Assembly: GCA_019614645.1 (NCBI GenBank)
Contig: JABWDB010000009.1
Coordinates: 7,979,501-8,043,500, forward strand
Source of the DNA: Stratiolaelaps scimitus
Lineage: Eukaryota > Arthropoda > Arachnida > Mesostigmata > Laelapidae
Reading direction: 5' to 3'
DNA length: 64,000 bases
This document shows, piece by piece, positions 12,480 through 25,481 of this stretch; position 1 is the stretch's first letter, and every line of letters starts with the position of its first letter. Under the pieces are notes generated by a model that worked only from the letters and a program-made list of their open reading frames with translations, was not told the origin of the DNA and did not search any database. The position numbers and the translations under genes are program-made.

Positions 12480-15400
12480 TCTTACTCGCTAGCTGTGTCG
12501 TACAGCGTTCAGCAGCCCGAGTCGCCATCGGCTAAGTCGGTGACTGTCAGAACCTCGATTGTCGCCGGTGCGTGCGCCCGCCCGCCCGCCCGCGAATTCT
12601 GCTACAATTCTATTTGTGCTGCACCCGTAGCCGCAGTCACCTTCACGGGGGGCAGCTGCAATTTTGCTGTATCGACACACCGCTGCCGGCGGAGATGGTG
12701 ACGGAGACGATGTCGACGTTCGTTTCCGAAGCGTCATTTCGTGTTTGTGTCCGCCGACGAGGCAATGGCAGTCGAGCTTCGATTTTCCTTCATCCAGCCA
12801 GTTCGCCGGGGACCCGGCGACGTTCGTTCGTTCGTTGTACACTGCGTTGTGCGGGTAATTGCAACGAGGCAGTGGCGAATGCCTGCGTTCATCTGGACGC
12901 CGCAAGCTACGACTAGCTACGTGCACGGGGACAACGGTCGAAGCTTTGGAAACACGACGGCGCAGGACGCGGGCATACTCACTCAGACCAGTTGGGTCGG
13001 ATCGGGAGTCGGTTGTCGGTTGCTTTTTCATCGTCGGCCTCGCCCGTTTCGTTCGTCATTTTCTTGATCCGCTGAGAGCAGTCTCTCCGTAGTGTAATGG
13101 CACAGGTCGTGGTAGAGTAGTTTTATTAGAGTAGTTGATAGCAGCAAAACACGACGGACTCCTTTCACGGATATCATCCACATACAAAGCGCGCGGGCGA
13201 AAATCGAACCGAGAACATATTTACTCAGCGGTGCGAGCACGCGCCGCCCGCAGAACATTTTGGTTCGGGACGACGCGTACGGAAGATAGAGGCGACGAAC
13301 AAACGCAGTGATCGCAGTGAGGGGAAGCTAGAGAGAGAGATTCCGCCCGTAGCGAGGCCTCACCGTTTTTAATCTAGAGATCTCTCGTTCATTGGATCAT
13401 CGCCTCGGGTCGCTATTGCCTGCCTATTGCAGCACGATTTCGTGGCCGGCTCCGACCACTACCACCGGACGAGGAAGTAGACGCCTGGGTTCAGAGGGTG
13501 ACGGGGGATTGCTGTTATTGAAGCGCTTGCGTGATGATTCCGAAGAAAATGATTGATCCTCCGATTCACTGCGTTCGTCTTTTTTTTTTTTTACCGATTC
13601 ACGTTCAGACGCTATGTATGGGCAGAGGCGCACCGCTGCTTTCCTGATGGATGACAATACTAATCATAATAGGTTTAACGAAGGAAAACTTCTAAACGTA
13701 ATTCCACTAACTAACTATGTTTTTCCTTCATCAGCAAAACACTGCCTGGTGAGCTGTGTACGCACAACGCGAATATGAGTTTCGACAGGATTGTCCTAGC
13801 TTACACGTCTCACTCGTGTGAACACGGAACAAAGCTAGGTTAGCCCGACGACAGCGCATAAGAAACACCGATAATGTTGGAATATACCACTCAACTGGAC
13901 GCCAGATGCCTTCCCCTTCAACAAACATGTGAATGGGTGACAGCACTAACGCTACCGTTGGCCTTTCGAGTCCACATGCTGCGGGACTTATCGCACGTTG
14001 TTACAGAGGCGAACAGTGGACTCTCAAGATACCAAGACGATTGTTGCGCCTCGAGGAAAAATCCGCCCGAAACGTGCTCTGGACGGCTCATGGACATAGA
14101 TCATGAGAGGCATAGCACCATTTGGCTGGTGGAGCGAAGGCTGAACTTGAGTCATCCGTAGTCATTGAGGAGGCGGTCGGCTGATTCGCAACGCCATGTG
14201 GACTTAACGACGAGGTGGGGAATGCGCTCCGGTCCGGGGAGCCAGGCTTGGACCCACCCTCGTTGCGACGACCCTTTTAGCATTTTAATCCTCTATATAT
14301 GTAAATAAAGGGATAGCTTCATTGTAAGGCGCCGACTGCCTCGACGCGCGATATTGATCCTACATCTTAACTCCACGTACGCGCTAACGAGATCCGCGTT
14401 GAGAACGGCGGATTTTGTCTGCCGTCAAATGTGCCGGGGTAAACGAGCTGTGGTTGTTCGTTCGTTAGTTAGTTATCATAGTACGCGGCCGCGCCTTATG
14501 GCAACAGATGCGCATTCGACACGAGCCGTGAGCAACGAGACAGATCACACTGATAGACCGACATGTTGCAGGCAAATAGTAGCGTGTTAACCTAAAATAA
14601 ATAAATTCTCCGAGCTGACTCACAGCCAACATTTAACGTCCACGGTACAACTGATTTCAGCATTACTCTCTAAGAAGGACAACCCCTTTAAATGCAAATG
14701 TGCAACGGTGGGGATCGAACCCGAGCACCTACCAGCAAACACAAAACCAACACAAACGCTCAAACCTTAGACTGAATCTTAACGCTCGTTGTTAGTTGTG
14801 CAAAAGCTTATTTAACCCGTGCCAATCAAGTCACACAGTGGCCATACACTCAGATATGTTGTGCTTTCATTCGATCTCGAAGTATCTGATGGGAACGTGC
14901 GGTATTTGATGGCGCAGCACAATCACTCGTCTAATAAATAGCGTAATGAGGATTTATCGACACGATATATTAGTATTTAGTAGTATCAGTTCATTTCTAT
15001 GAAAATGGAGATTCGTCTCTATTGAGATGGTCGTCGTTTCTACCAAGATCAGACAGAGATCTGTTAGGTTTTCCATTTTCGCTTTTGTCACAGGATACCA
15101 TCCACTCAATGACGGGTATCTCCCTTTACGTGACAATTCATTATCGCAAACTTGGGCAGTCATAAACAGGTTCGTCAAACTCCTCAATAGCTAGAGCAGA
15201 CTTCGCGTACAGCAACACTATAACAGATTTTTTGACGCCACTCGCTATCCATTGGCGCCATTGTATTATACAATCTGCCTGGCCAGACATATCTTCGGTA
15301 CTTTTGCGGGACAGTGGGGTGTATGCCAAGCCAAACAGAGCAGGCAACGAGACGAAAAAAGCCGAGTAACTAACGGGAAACTGAATCTATCCACATTCAG

Positions 15401-16600
15401 TGCTCTGTGTTCAATGCGTTTGGCCGTTGTATGGCGGCTGCCCCCGTCGGTCGGACGCCTCTTCCACGAGATTTCCAGCCATTTCTGTAATCACATTAGC
15501 ATCCGTCGCATGTTGCCACGCGTGTTGTCTGTTGTTTCCGCTTGATTGCGTGACCACGTGTCGCTGCTCATGACGCTCACAGCTCAGGTTAATGTGACTA
15601 TTTTCGCTGCTTCGTCCGCCCGCCGCGGCTGGCCCCTCCGCCCCATTAAAGCTCTTTCGCCTTCACACTCGGATACGTATACACCGTCTCCTGCCCCGGC
15701 TGTCCTTCTCCTTGCTCATACCACTAGCAGTCGCAACTGTGACCATCGTCTCCGTCGTTTTTACTAGACGCCCCCCCCCACCCCAGAGTCCCTCCCTTTA
15801 CCGCAACGCTGCAGCCCCGCGAACCGTGCAGAGCTGGCCCTTCTGTCAGCACTTCTCAACGTTGCGTGTGTCGTCTTCGGTGTCCTTTGCGGTGTTTCTT
15901 TTTCGCGTTCTTAGGGTCACGCCCGCTGCTGCTCATTCTTAGATCCGGGTTGCCTGCTCATTCATGGGAGCCACTGTGGCAGCGGCGGAGACAAACTTAA
16001 TTCGGAGCCCACCGCCATCCTATGGGTGGCGGCCGTCGCTGTGGCTGTGCGAGCTGCTGCCCAATGTCTTACGTGTGTCGTGCTTAGCCTCACCACCCGC
16101 GGCTACTGCCGCCATCGTGGCCTCTGATAAGCATTGCTTAGCTCGGTCTGGCCAGCGGCGGCCTATGCGTGCGCTCTGGGCTCGGGGCTCGCTGCTTACG
16201 GCCATACGGCCATAGCACTCTGCGAGATCCGTATGCGGAAAACAGCAGCAGCAGCAGTTCCCGCGCGTCTAGGGAAACCGAGTCGGAAGGCACGCCAGGA
16301 CTCGCCGAGAGGGCCAACCCGGCGGAGGGGGCCTTATTAGTTTGATCATTAAGCGACGAGGGGAATTTCTTAAATATCACCCACTCCCCCCGTGCGCACC
16401 CGCTGCTGCCATCGCACCAAGGACCAAGGGCCATCTTTTCTCCCTAACTGTCTCCTTAGGATGGCGGGCAAACGGCCGCCTCCATCTCCGCCTCCATAGT
16501 GGTCTTAACCTAACCTTCATAACCTCTAACCCCGGCACCAGGGGGCTCGTCCCGCACAGGATAGGGCTAACGCACGAAGTGTGGGGCGAGCCTTAGGAGG
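12480..16600. other. GC-rich, CpG-rich block without a recognised protein
   Basis: Base composition changes sharply at about 12.5 kb. Frames are open on several strands at once (for example 12489..13031 on minus against 12572..13067 on plus), as expected of stop-poor GC-rich DNA, so none is called. It carries CCCG-type repeats near 12578 and TTCG tetramers near 12824. The plus ORF 13874..14161 is followed by AATAAA at 14304..14309 but has no family resemblance. The block may be promoter or 5' UTR sequence. Confidence 0.4.
14590..14745 (-). repeat. tRNA-derived SINE (family 2), most complete copy
   Basis: On the minus strand a consensus B box GGGTTCGATCCCC lies at 14722..14710. Then come about 60 bp of body, and then a conserved 40-bp core (14647..14609) that matches 56321..56360 at 38 of 40 positions. 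The element ends in AATTTATTTATTTTA. The combination of pol III box, shared core and A/T-rich tail defines a SINE. Confidence 0.6.
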
Positions 16601-17042
16601 GCAGCAAGCACTCTCTCGACGTGACTGATCTCGTTAGCCCACTTGCACGTGGAGCCATAACTGCCCTCCACCACCGACAACGCGAAATGAGAATGGCCAG
16701 GGGAATTTCTTTGAGAAATTGGAACCCGCTGGTCGCATTGCACCGACGGCAGCGAGATACAACACTGCAAATAAATAGATAAATAAATTCACCCAGCGAG
16801 ACACGCGTGAGGTGAGCTAAGTTCGACGTTTGACAATGTGTCCTCTGCTAAACGGACAGATGGACGCCGATCTCCCATGAAAACGTGATTATTATTTGAT
16901 TGTTTGTCGAAACAGTTCCGACTATTTATTACGTGTCGTGTCGTCCATCATATCCACTATGGCTTACTAACACCTTACTGGCAACCTGTTAATGAAGCGG
17001 ATCGTGGTCTCGTTGATCTGAGATTTGTTCGCATCTACTTAC

Positions 17043-17257
17043 GTGAAAGCGTTCGAAAGGCTTGCTGATCCACTGATTGCTGTGGCTCGCTCAGCTATCA
17101 GGAAGTGATCCTCCAGGGTAATTTGCATATAGATGAAACCTTTTTGGTAATGACGCGCCGCGTGTTCAACTACGGCTGATAGGTCAACCTTATAGGGGTG
17201 CCAAATTACAACGACGATAATATGATTTCTCGGAAGTAAAGCAGATTCATTCAGTCC
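17043..17257 (-). other. Possible internal exon (unassigned)
   Basis: A minus-strand frame of about 71 codons is open from 17257 and closes immediately beyond a strong donor (TTTCAC|GTAAGT, intron starting at 17042). Two AG acceptors lie at its 5' side (about 17256 and about 17238). The encoded sequence is mixed hydrophobic and charged and resembles a globular protein, for example DLSAVVEHAARHYQKGF and LEDHFLIAERATAIS. No family was recognised and no partner exon was found, so this may be chance. Confidence 0.2.
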
Positions 17258-19736
17258 TTAAATTGGAATAAGTCCTATAAATGTCGAATACCATCTCGTG
17301 TCCTGATAGGTACCATTTGCCCTCTCCTCTATGATTGCAGGCGTCGTAGCAGGAAGTCGGCACTCGGACGAGTAAGATATTTGTACACTGTCGTCTGGAT
17401 CGATTCCCTCCAGTCGTAGGATATCTGCACAACGTGCCTACGAAGCATTTTCGTCCTGAACAAATCATCGTTAGAGAATGGCGCTCTTCGCTGGCAAGGC
17501 AGCCCACGCGTTGGTAGATAGTATTCGCCATTGTTTGAGCAGAAGTTCTCTCGGATTTGCACAGCTGTAAACCACAAATCGCCCATTTTTTGGATCTAGA
17601 TGATTCTTTTGCTGCATCACCAACATTTACTGAACGTGTTGGTTGTAAATTAAAAATATGCAAATGACTTCAAGCAATTTTTCATGATCACTTATTTCGA
17701 GATATATAACACCATTCCGGCTCGGTGAGAGACATGAATAGTAGCTACGTTGTCATCGCTCTTACACTCTTGCACAACGTGCTTGCTATTTTATCTTCGA
17801 TTAATATTTCGAAGTAGTGGATTTCCCTTTTGCTTGTAAGTCAGTTTCACAAAATTCGTATTGCTCGATTGGACCGCGCTTGCCACGGTTTAGCCCACGG
17901 CTTAAGCAAAATGTTGAGCTCCAACGAAAGTTTCAACAGAGCTCACAGAGCGCGGTTTCAACAGCAACGCATGGCTAACTGTCGCTGCAAATGCTTTCGT
18001 GTTTTCGATTCTACCTATGTTCTTTCTAAATATTCCATCCATTGTCGAGCGCGGTCGTGTTAGACGACACCGCAGTTACCCGTCGACACGGAGACGAGTG
18101 AACGATGTGAAACCATATGTCCAAGGCCGAACGGTGATCGCACGCAACTCGAAGTCCAATTTGAATACGTCCAAAAAAATGGTGGTACAGCACCACAATG
18201 ATCTCATAAGGATCTGGATTTATGCGCGAGATACTGCTCGATATGATGCCTCGACGCCTGCACGGATATGCACCTTGCCGAGTTTCGACGACTTCGCCAC
18301 CACCCCAGCTGACTTCGTCTGGATAAACGATAGTAGTACTGAGATAGATGAGTCGGGGGCCACCCTCGTCTACCACGATTCTATGAGCTTTGAGATAGCC
18401 CAGACCCCTTCGTTCGATGTCGGTTCGTGAGAGCATCCCTTTGTTTCATTCAGCTTGAGTGCAGCGATAATATCTGGACTGTGTTCAAAAACGTCCGGTC
18501 TATCTGCTGCATCTCCGTCGGGTAAGGTTAAGGTAGAATATTCTGCGTCCCGAGGCAGGCGCGGACGCTACGCCGCAGAGATCGACGTCTGTGGACTGGC
18601 AGCTCTCTGACGATATCTTGTTCTAGAACGTATCGAGCTGCCCATCGAGAGGAACACAACACAATGAAAATAGTGTGGCGACCTGACACTGTTATAACTT
18701 GGTATTTTGACGGGTCCGCGCGCGTGCGCGTGGTATCTCATCGTGTTTTGCTGCAGCAAGCTTGGTTGATGTGCATATTGGCCTGTTGCGGACATCAATA
18801 ACGTTGGTGAAATAGCTGAGTATATAATATACTCTCTCTCTCTCTTTCACCCGCTCTTTGAGTTAATTCAGCCTGGAGCGGCGTTTTTCGATATTTTCCA
18901 AATATTCTCTGTATGTTTTGTTTGTATTGGCTGTTTGACACGAAAAATCATTGCACAGTTTTATATGTTGCTCAAAATACTAGGAAATATAATATGGCTG
19001 TCTGAGCCGTGTTATATGCAAGGTATAGTTTGTTTTTCTCTTTAGTTTCAACCCACCCCTATTGTCGAGCAGATTCAGCATGAACGTATTGGCTTGTTTG
19101 TTATGCTTAATTTCTGCTTAATTCACCCACATAGTTTACTGCCTGAGCACCATCCATATAACATATAATATATGCATTATCGATCGATAGCTGCTGGTGC
19201 CGCGCTCAAACAATGCCGAAGCAATTAAACCCACAAGCTCGCAAGAGTACGGCTTAATGATATTACTTATTGTACTATAATAATTCCTATGTACAATTCC
19301 TCAGACGAGACTATTACGCTCGTCTGCCGTCGCATCTCAAGGCCGTTCAAGATTTATGAATGTTTCGTGCGGGCTAGAATCTATGTCATTTGGGCTACCA
19401 ATGACACTGATGTCGCAAATCCTAAAGTATAAGAATGATATAATTAAAGTGTGAGGTCCTCGTCTCAAGAGTCAGTCACAACTCGAGGCTTTCGAAACTT
19501 GAATTGCTGTCGCGATCCCGTCTAATCGGTCCGTGCTAGCGTGGATTCGCTTTGTCGACTACTTGTTCTCGAAACAACACACACACACACACTCAATTAC
19601 GGCAACGGCATTAGCTGGGAATTACGTGAATATTATTCCGGAGTCTAGAAGGCCCTCCCACATGCGCCTCCTTAACGCTCTCGAGACGAGATCAAGTTAA
19701 ATTGGCTAAACTTCCACCGAACTGTTGCGACACCCT

Positions 19737-19739
<3 letters not shown>

Positions 19740-19776
<37 letters not shown>

Positions 19777-19778
19777 TA
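19740..19778. repeat. (AT)n microsatellite
   Basis: About 38 bp of TA repeats with one C interruption. Confidence 0.95.
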
Positions 19779-20000
19779 TCTCACCCGGGTTTGTAACTAA
19801 CGCATACCATCTTATAATCGTGAAATCAGTTGTCACAAGTATACTTTTGGTTTGCCGTTGAATCGCCACTTATTTGTGGACTATAAAGCCGCAGTTCTTT
19901 CTAACAGGATGTCTATTTTGTGCCAGAAGGGAACTTTTTTTACTGATGCGTTAGGGCGGTTCAAATCATATCACAGTGCCATCTCCATTTATTCTGCTGA

Positions 20001-20028
<28 letters not shown>
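20001..20028. repeat. (AT)n microsatellite
   Basis: About 28 bp of pure AT repeats. Confidence 0.95.
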
Positions 20029-20031
<3 letters not shown>

Positions 20032-20299
20032 GTTAACAGGGCAACAACTTGAGTAATTTGTTTTTATTTACACCATCGATATTTTTACATTACTGAAGCG
20101 GTGCTGATATCGCAGCTGTCAAAGTCAACAAGGTCACTTCGCTAATTTACTGGCCAAGCGAGTGTACATCGCATCGTTTACAGGGGGGGGGCGACACCAC
20201 AGCGATGATGGCAGATATTGTCACCCGCTCATGTCACGAGTATGTAGCCAGCTTATAAGTATAGCTGGCATTTCATGCCGCGCCTGCCAGAACACTCTA

Positions 20300-20640
20300 T
20301 AGTCGCCGTCTCTATCAGCGAACTTCTCAGCGTCGACTCAGGCAGCGTTGCACTTGAAAAGGCCGCTTGCTTTGTCGCCACGATGTTTGTGCGGGTGCGT
20401 AGTTAGAGAGCTCCTCGAGCTGGCTGCTCCACAGGCGGAAAAGAAGTGGTCGCTCTCGTTTCCCCTGAAGAAGACGAGGAAAGATTGGCTTGCTGAGCGA
20501 AGGACGCGTAGCTGCTTCTGCTGAACACGAATGCTGAGCTTTTCATATCCACCGGCTGCCACCACCCCTGCACGTCACGAACGTTCTTCCGAGGCCCCGT
20601 TTTCTTGCCCTCAATGGTGTTTTACCCCCTGCCTCTCTCC

Positions 20641-20676
<36 letters not shown>

Positions 20677-23600
20677 TTCTCAACACTTGCTTACTCGGTG
20701 AGAAGTCCATCACCCGAGAGCTTCGACCGGCCATCCCGGATGCAGCATTCGTTGCTTGCCCAGCTCCCTTTCCGCCACTTGCCGCCTGCTCGTCGTCCAC
20801 GCCGCGCGTCCATGTTCGCTTCGGTGTTCGTGGCTGGATGGCGACGTCATGGCGGTAGCAGCCCCCGGCGGGGGGGTGGCGGCGAGGGGCGAGGAGGCGC
20901 ATCGGCGATCCTATCGCATTCTCCACTGCCTACAACCAACAGCTCTAGCTAGGTGTCGGTGGGGACGACGAACGATAGCGGCGGCTGGGCCGTTCGCTCG
21001 CGATGCTACTAGCTTGCTATAGGTTAGAGAATCGCAGAGCGAGCGCCAGAAGCCAGCCCCTCTCGTCTGCCAACATCCCTAGTCCTCCTGAGGCCCTATC
21101 TCTTTCTTTCTCTATTGCGGCACCACCGTCACCGTCGTAGTAGTGGTAGTCCTTTTATTACATTACCGCCATTTGCATATGAACAAGCGACCAGCTAAAA
21201 GACCGTGCTTCCGTTTCTTCACCTTCGTCGTCTCGGTCGCTGCCTGCTCTCGCGCCGCTGCTCACAGCCAACAAATTCCCTTGGACCGATACATAGACTG
21301 AGAGGTGGCCCGCGCACACCCGCATTTATACATGCACATCCATGCCCCACATAGGTGGGGCTTGTCTATAGACGCAGCGAACCCACTCGTGAGGTTAGGA
21401 CGATCCAGACGATGGGCGCATAGAGACGAGAAGGGGAGACCTACTCTACCCTGCCCAACGCTGCCCTGGCCGGCTGCGTTAGCAGTGACCCGGCCCAGAT
21501 TTAGATACAGCTAATATACAATGCAATGCGAGCAACCACGATGAACCAAACGGCTCTCCTTTCCAACCCGTTGGCGCGTCCATGGGCACCGTCCCCCCCG
21601 ACTGGCCCCGTCGCAATTTGACGTGGCGCCGCATACATATATTTCGTTAGGCCGACGGATCGCCCGTTCGGACTGACTGACTTACCACCGAACCCATGGA
21701 AGGGCGGACGAATCGAACGAACCCGCCAGCAATGTCCTGTGATGTCCACTGCTTCGCTTATTGACGCTGTCTGTCGCTCTGTCAATGTGTATAGATGTCG
21801 ATGGGTGCCGCAGGCACACGCACAAACACAAAGGACGCCGCCCACACGTATCGATGCAATACGGATAATGTGGGACGGGATTGAACCAAACTTCGCCTCT
21901 GGTCGACGATGCAGGCAAAGCATTGAAGCTGATTAGCGGCTAGTGTAATAGTAACGAATGGAAAAAACAATGGCATTAACAAGCATTAACAGGCTTGCAG
22001 ACACGTACAATTCGTTGAGCTTACTGACGAAGAAGTTGACGATAATAGAATAGAGCGCATTGTCAGCAGCAGTTCTATGTCGACTGCACAGAAGAGCAAC
22101 AACAACTGCTGGTGGTGGTGGGGGCAATTTGGCAAGCCACTAATAGCAAGCAAGCGAACGTTGCGTTGGCCAATGGAGCGGCAAAATTGCGAGGGCAAAT
22201 ACCGTAGTCGAGCTGTTCGGTAGGGCCGGAACGCACGTTGTCCATTGTTGTCCAGTGGTTGTCAACTGGCTTGGGCCGTGTGCTGCGGCCGAGGCATTTC
22301 TTCGTTGATTGGCAGCGTTCGTTCAGCTGGCCGATCAGTCGCCGGCAGAAACGCAGGCAGATCGCAGGCAACATCGTTGTCCAGACGCCTGTCGACCCCT
22401 GACCGGGCCTCGCTTTCCATAGCCTCCAACCGCTACCGTTCACCGCCAAGCACCACTCTCGTTGCTCCCTGCGAGTGGCTCGCCTTTCCTGCTTCCCCTT
22501 TGTCACGACTATCCGTGTGCTCCTCCATCATTCGACGAGGATCGAGGTGATGATGTTATGCCCTACAGCTTGTGCTGCTGCTGAGGCTGCTGAGGCTGAC
22601 CACCTCTCTCTCTCTCTCTCTCCCTGTCTTTTTCCTTGCTTCGCTGCCATCTTCTCCATCCTGCCGTGGCGGCCGCCCTCGTCTGCCGCCGACACCGGCC
22701 AGCACCAGCAGCAGAGGGAGAAGCAACTACCATTGCTACTTCCACTATTCGGCATCGTCGCGGCCGGCAGCATGAGCCGCGGGGGCAGACGGACAGGAAA
22801 CCGAGACACTGCAGTGCAGTGCTACAGCTGCTATAGTGCGAAGTGAAGCGAGTGAGAGAAGAGACAGAGGCGACGAGAGGGGACATCGGCAGGGGCATTC
22901 CCTGCGGCGATAGCTTCTGTTCTCGTACAGTTCTGTTCTCCCTTGCTGCTCGCCCTGGTAGCAACACCCGCCCCGCACCCCAGTCCTCCAAAGTTCCCTA
23001 CTTCCTCCCCGTGTTCGACGACCACTCAGCGGCGGGCGGTGCAGCCGATCCCACGAACGCTACCGGAGCCACCGCCGCCGCCGCCGTCGCCCCCGCCAGC
23101 CAGCCCGAGAGACTAGCCAGCTCAGCTAGCAGGTCGCAGCCAACAAACAGAAGGGGGGGGGCAGGCAAGCTGACCCGGTGCTTGGAGCAACTTTAATGCT
23201 TCTGAGCTCTGATCTCCGAACGGCGATCAGTCCAATCCATCCATTGGGCATAGCAGCATTAGCAGGAAACGTTTCTTTCCGATCCGACGCCGTTACATAC
23301 GACCACTCGTCGACCCACCCGTTCGTTCCTGCTGCCATGGACTACACGGCTGCTCTGCTACCAGTACCAGGTTTTCAAAGCAGCCCGCCATGGTCTGCCT
23401 CGTTGTGACCCTTTCCCATACTACGGGTGGCCACACGCGTTGGCTGGCTATACGTGGGTTGATCTCTCCTACGGTCGGCCTGTCTATCGGCTCAGTGAGG
23501 TTCGCGCAGCACCACGAAGAAGATGAGGAGTAATACATCCGCCGAGCCAGTTCGGTGGCAGCCCGCCACAGTGTGCTGATGCTCGGGGGCCGGTAGCTTG

Positions 23601-25481
23601 GATAGGAGGTAAGCTGACGTTAGGATCTACACCATAGCTCGATAGCTGGTTTTGCTGTGGGCGGCCTGCTCCTGCTGCTGCCGCCGCCGCCGTCACCATC
23701 GCCGCCGCTGCTGCTGCTGCTGCTGCTGGTGAACCTGTTCCTGGTCCTCTTGCCAGCACCCTTCCAGTCCTGGGGCCCGCCAGTGTGCGTGGTGCTGGGG
23801 CCCATCGGCCGCCGCCGCCGCCGCCGTCGACGACGACGACCCTCCCCGCTAACGACCCTCGCCTAAACGAGGGGTGGGTCTGGGGCGGCGTACTTTCGCC
23901 CCCATCCGAGCCCCATCGTTCTGCTTGCTACTCCTTCTCCTCCTAGCTCCGGCTCCTTGGGATCGTGCCTAGCCAGCTCCGACAAGGCAAGCCATGACGA
24001 CCACGTAGCCAGTAGCGGGAGGCGCAGCTCAAACATTTGGCGATTGCCTCAATTACTACCGCCACCAGTGCTAGCGGGCAAACGGTGGCCAGAAACGGTG
24101 GAAAAAGAACGCGACGGATAGAAAATACGGCCGCCCACCCGCCACCCGTCAACGCCACCACCGCCACCGCCGCCGCCGACGCCGCCGCACGGATACACCC
24201 ACCGAGATGACATGCGAGCGATAAAGATACGGCAGTAGTGTAACAGCCCCACCACCACAACAACAACATCAACATCAGCAAGTAATTACTACTACAATCA
24301 CCACTAGAGTTTCTAGCACAACCGTTGCTGCCGTCACCGCTATTTCGAGTGCGACCACTTCCGAGCGCGGCGACTACGAGTAGAGTCACAGCTCGCCGTA
24401 TTCGCTACCGTACGGCTCTGCTAGCACGAGTGTATCAGTGGAAGCCTGTGGCGCTCCCACAACATGTAGTCTGCCAGAGTCGCCAGCAGGAGTCCAGAGA
24501 GCGTGTGTGACGCTCTCTGATAACCGCTGCCGTAGCCGCCGCCGCCTCCTCTTGCTGCACCCCCTCCCTCTCTCTCTCTCTCTCTCTCTCTTCGGCCCTA
24601 TCCATCCATCTACCTATTTATCTCTATATCCATCCGTATATCTCCGATCTCTCTCGCTCTCTCTCTCTCTCTCTCTTTCTCTCTCGTTTGCCGAAGTCGA
24701 GAGGAATAGTGCCGCCCGAAGTTCTGTGTTCAATGGTGTGATATCTGCCAGCCAGCCAGCCAGCCACCCACCCACCGTGTGCTAAGGCCGTGGTGTGCTG
24801 CGGTGTGGAGTGTCTGTCGGTGTGCCTGCCCACCTGCGTGTCCATGTGAGTGAAGAAGCGAGTGAGTGAGGTAGTGAGTGCCTGGGTATAGTGTGTGTGT
24901 GTGTGTGGTGGTGTGCTGTTTTGTGCTGTGATGCAGTGCGTGGCCAACTGCCAGCAAGGATAGCTCTCAGCGCGATTAACACAACAAAACAACGGATACA
25001 CAATAGATAGCACCACTGAACGACGACACCGAAGTGCCCGAAGAAGAACGGCAGCAGCGACAACAGCAGAAGAAGAAGCCCATAGGCTGAGTGACGAAGA
25101 CCACGGCGAGATACCGAGAGACGGAGGCGGCGCAGGGCAGGCGGCGTCAAGCGAGACCGCAAACGCCAGTGTACGTCTTGACGTCCACGGTGTCGAAGTC
25201 CGGGTATAAGGATGTGTCCCGGCAACGGCGGTGACAAGGGTGGCCTAAACAAGGGCACAAGTTGAATCGGGCATAGCTAGCTGGAGGAGAGATAGCCAGC
25301 GCCCGCAGAGTGCTCTCTGCGAGTCACGCGACGAGAAGCCGCCTCCTGAGTAGCTCGAACTAGCGAACGAGCTGCCGCCGGATGCGAGCCAGTTGTAAGG
25401 ACACGTCAACGCGGAGGGGCTAGTCCCTCGTTCGACCCCGCCTAGGGACCTTGAGAACGCCGAGTCCCCATGAGGCTGACG
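20300..25481 (+). other. GC-rich block, possible 5' non-coding exon ending in a strong donor
   Basis: CpG- and (CCG)/(CTG)-rich DNA with (CT)n at about 20645..20675, 22605..22622, 24567..24592 and 24650..24685, and a CAGC/CACC tetramer run at about 24749..24776. No frame shows domains. The right edge is ATGAGGCTGACG|GTAAGT, a near-consensus donor at 25482. I infer a promoter with a transcribed leader on the plus strand, plausibly for the receptor whose coding exon opens at 37163. If spliced there, the ATG at 25470 would make only a 12-codon uORF ending in TGA at 37187. The link to the receptor is unproven. Confidence 0.35.

Larger units (their letters stand above)
16600..20300. other. AT-richer intergenic segment with weak coding hints
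   Basis: Minus-strand frames at 17043..17257, 17247..17663 and 17329..17586 overlap in different phases, and 18026..18436 is open on both strands. A clean donor is present (see the 17043..17257 entry), but no multi-exon model links these frames. (CT)n lies near 18830 and (AT)n near 19740..19778 and 20001..20028. Confidence 0.3.

Noticed and set aside
12489..13031. 180-codon minus ORF in the first GC-rich block
   Set aside because: It overlaps several plus-strand frames. Its composition follows the CCG/CG bias and lacks protein-like structure.
18026..18436. 136-codon minus ORF opposite a 143-codon plus ORF
   Set aside because: Both strands look equally protein-like with no splice or domain evidence to choose either.
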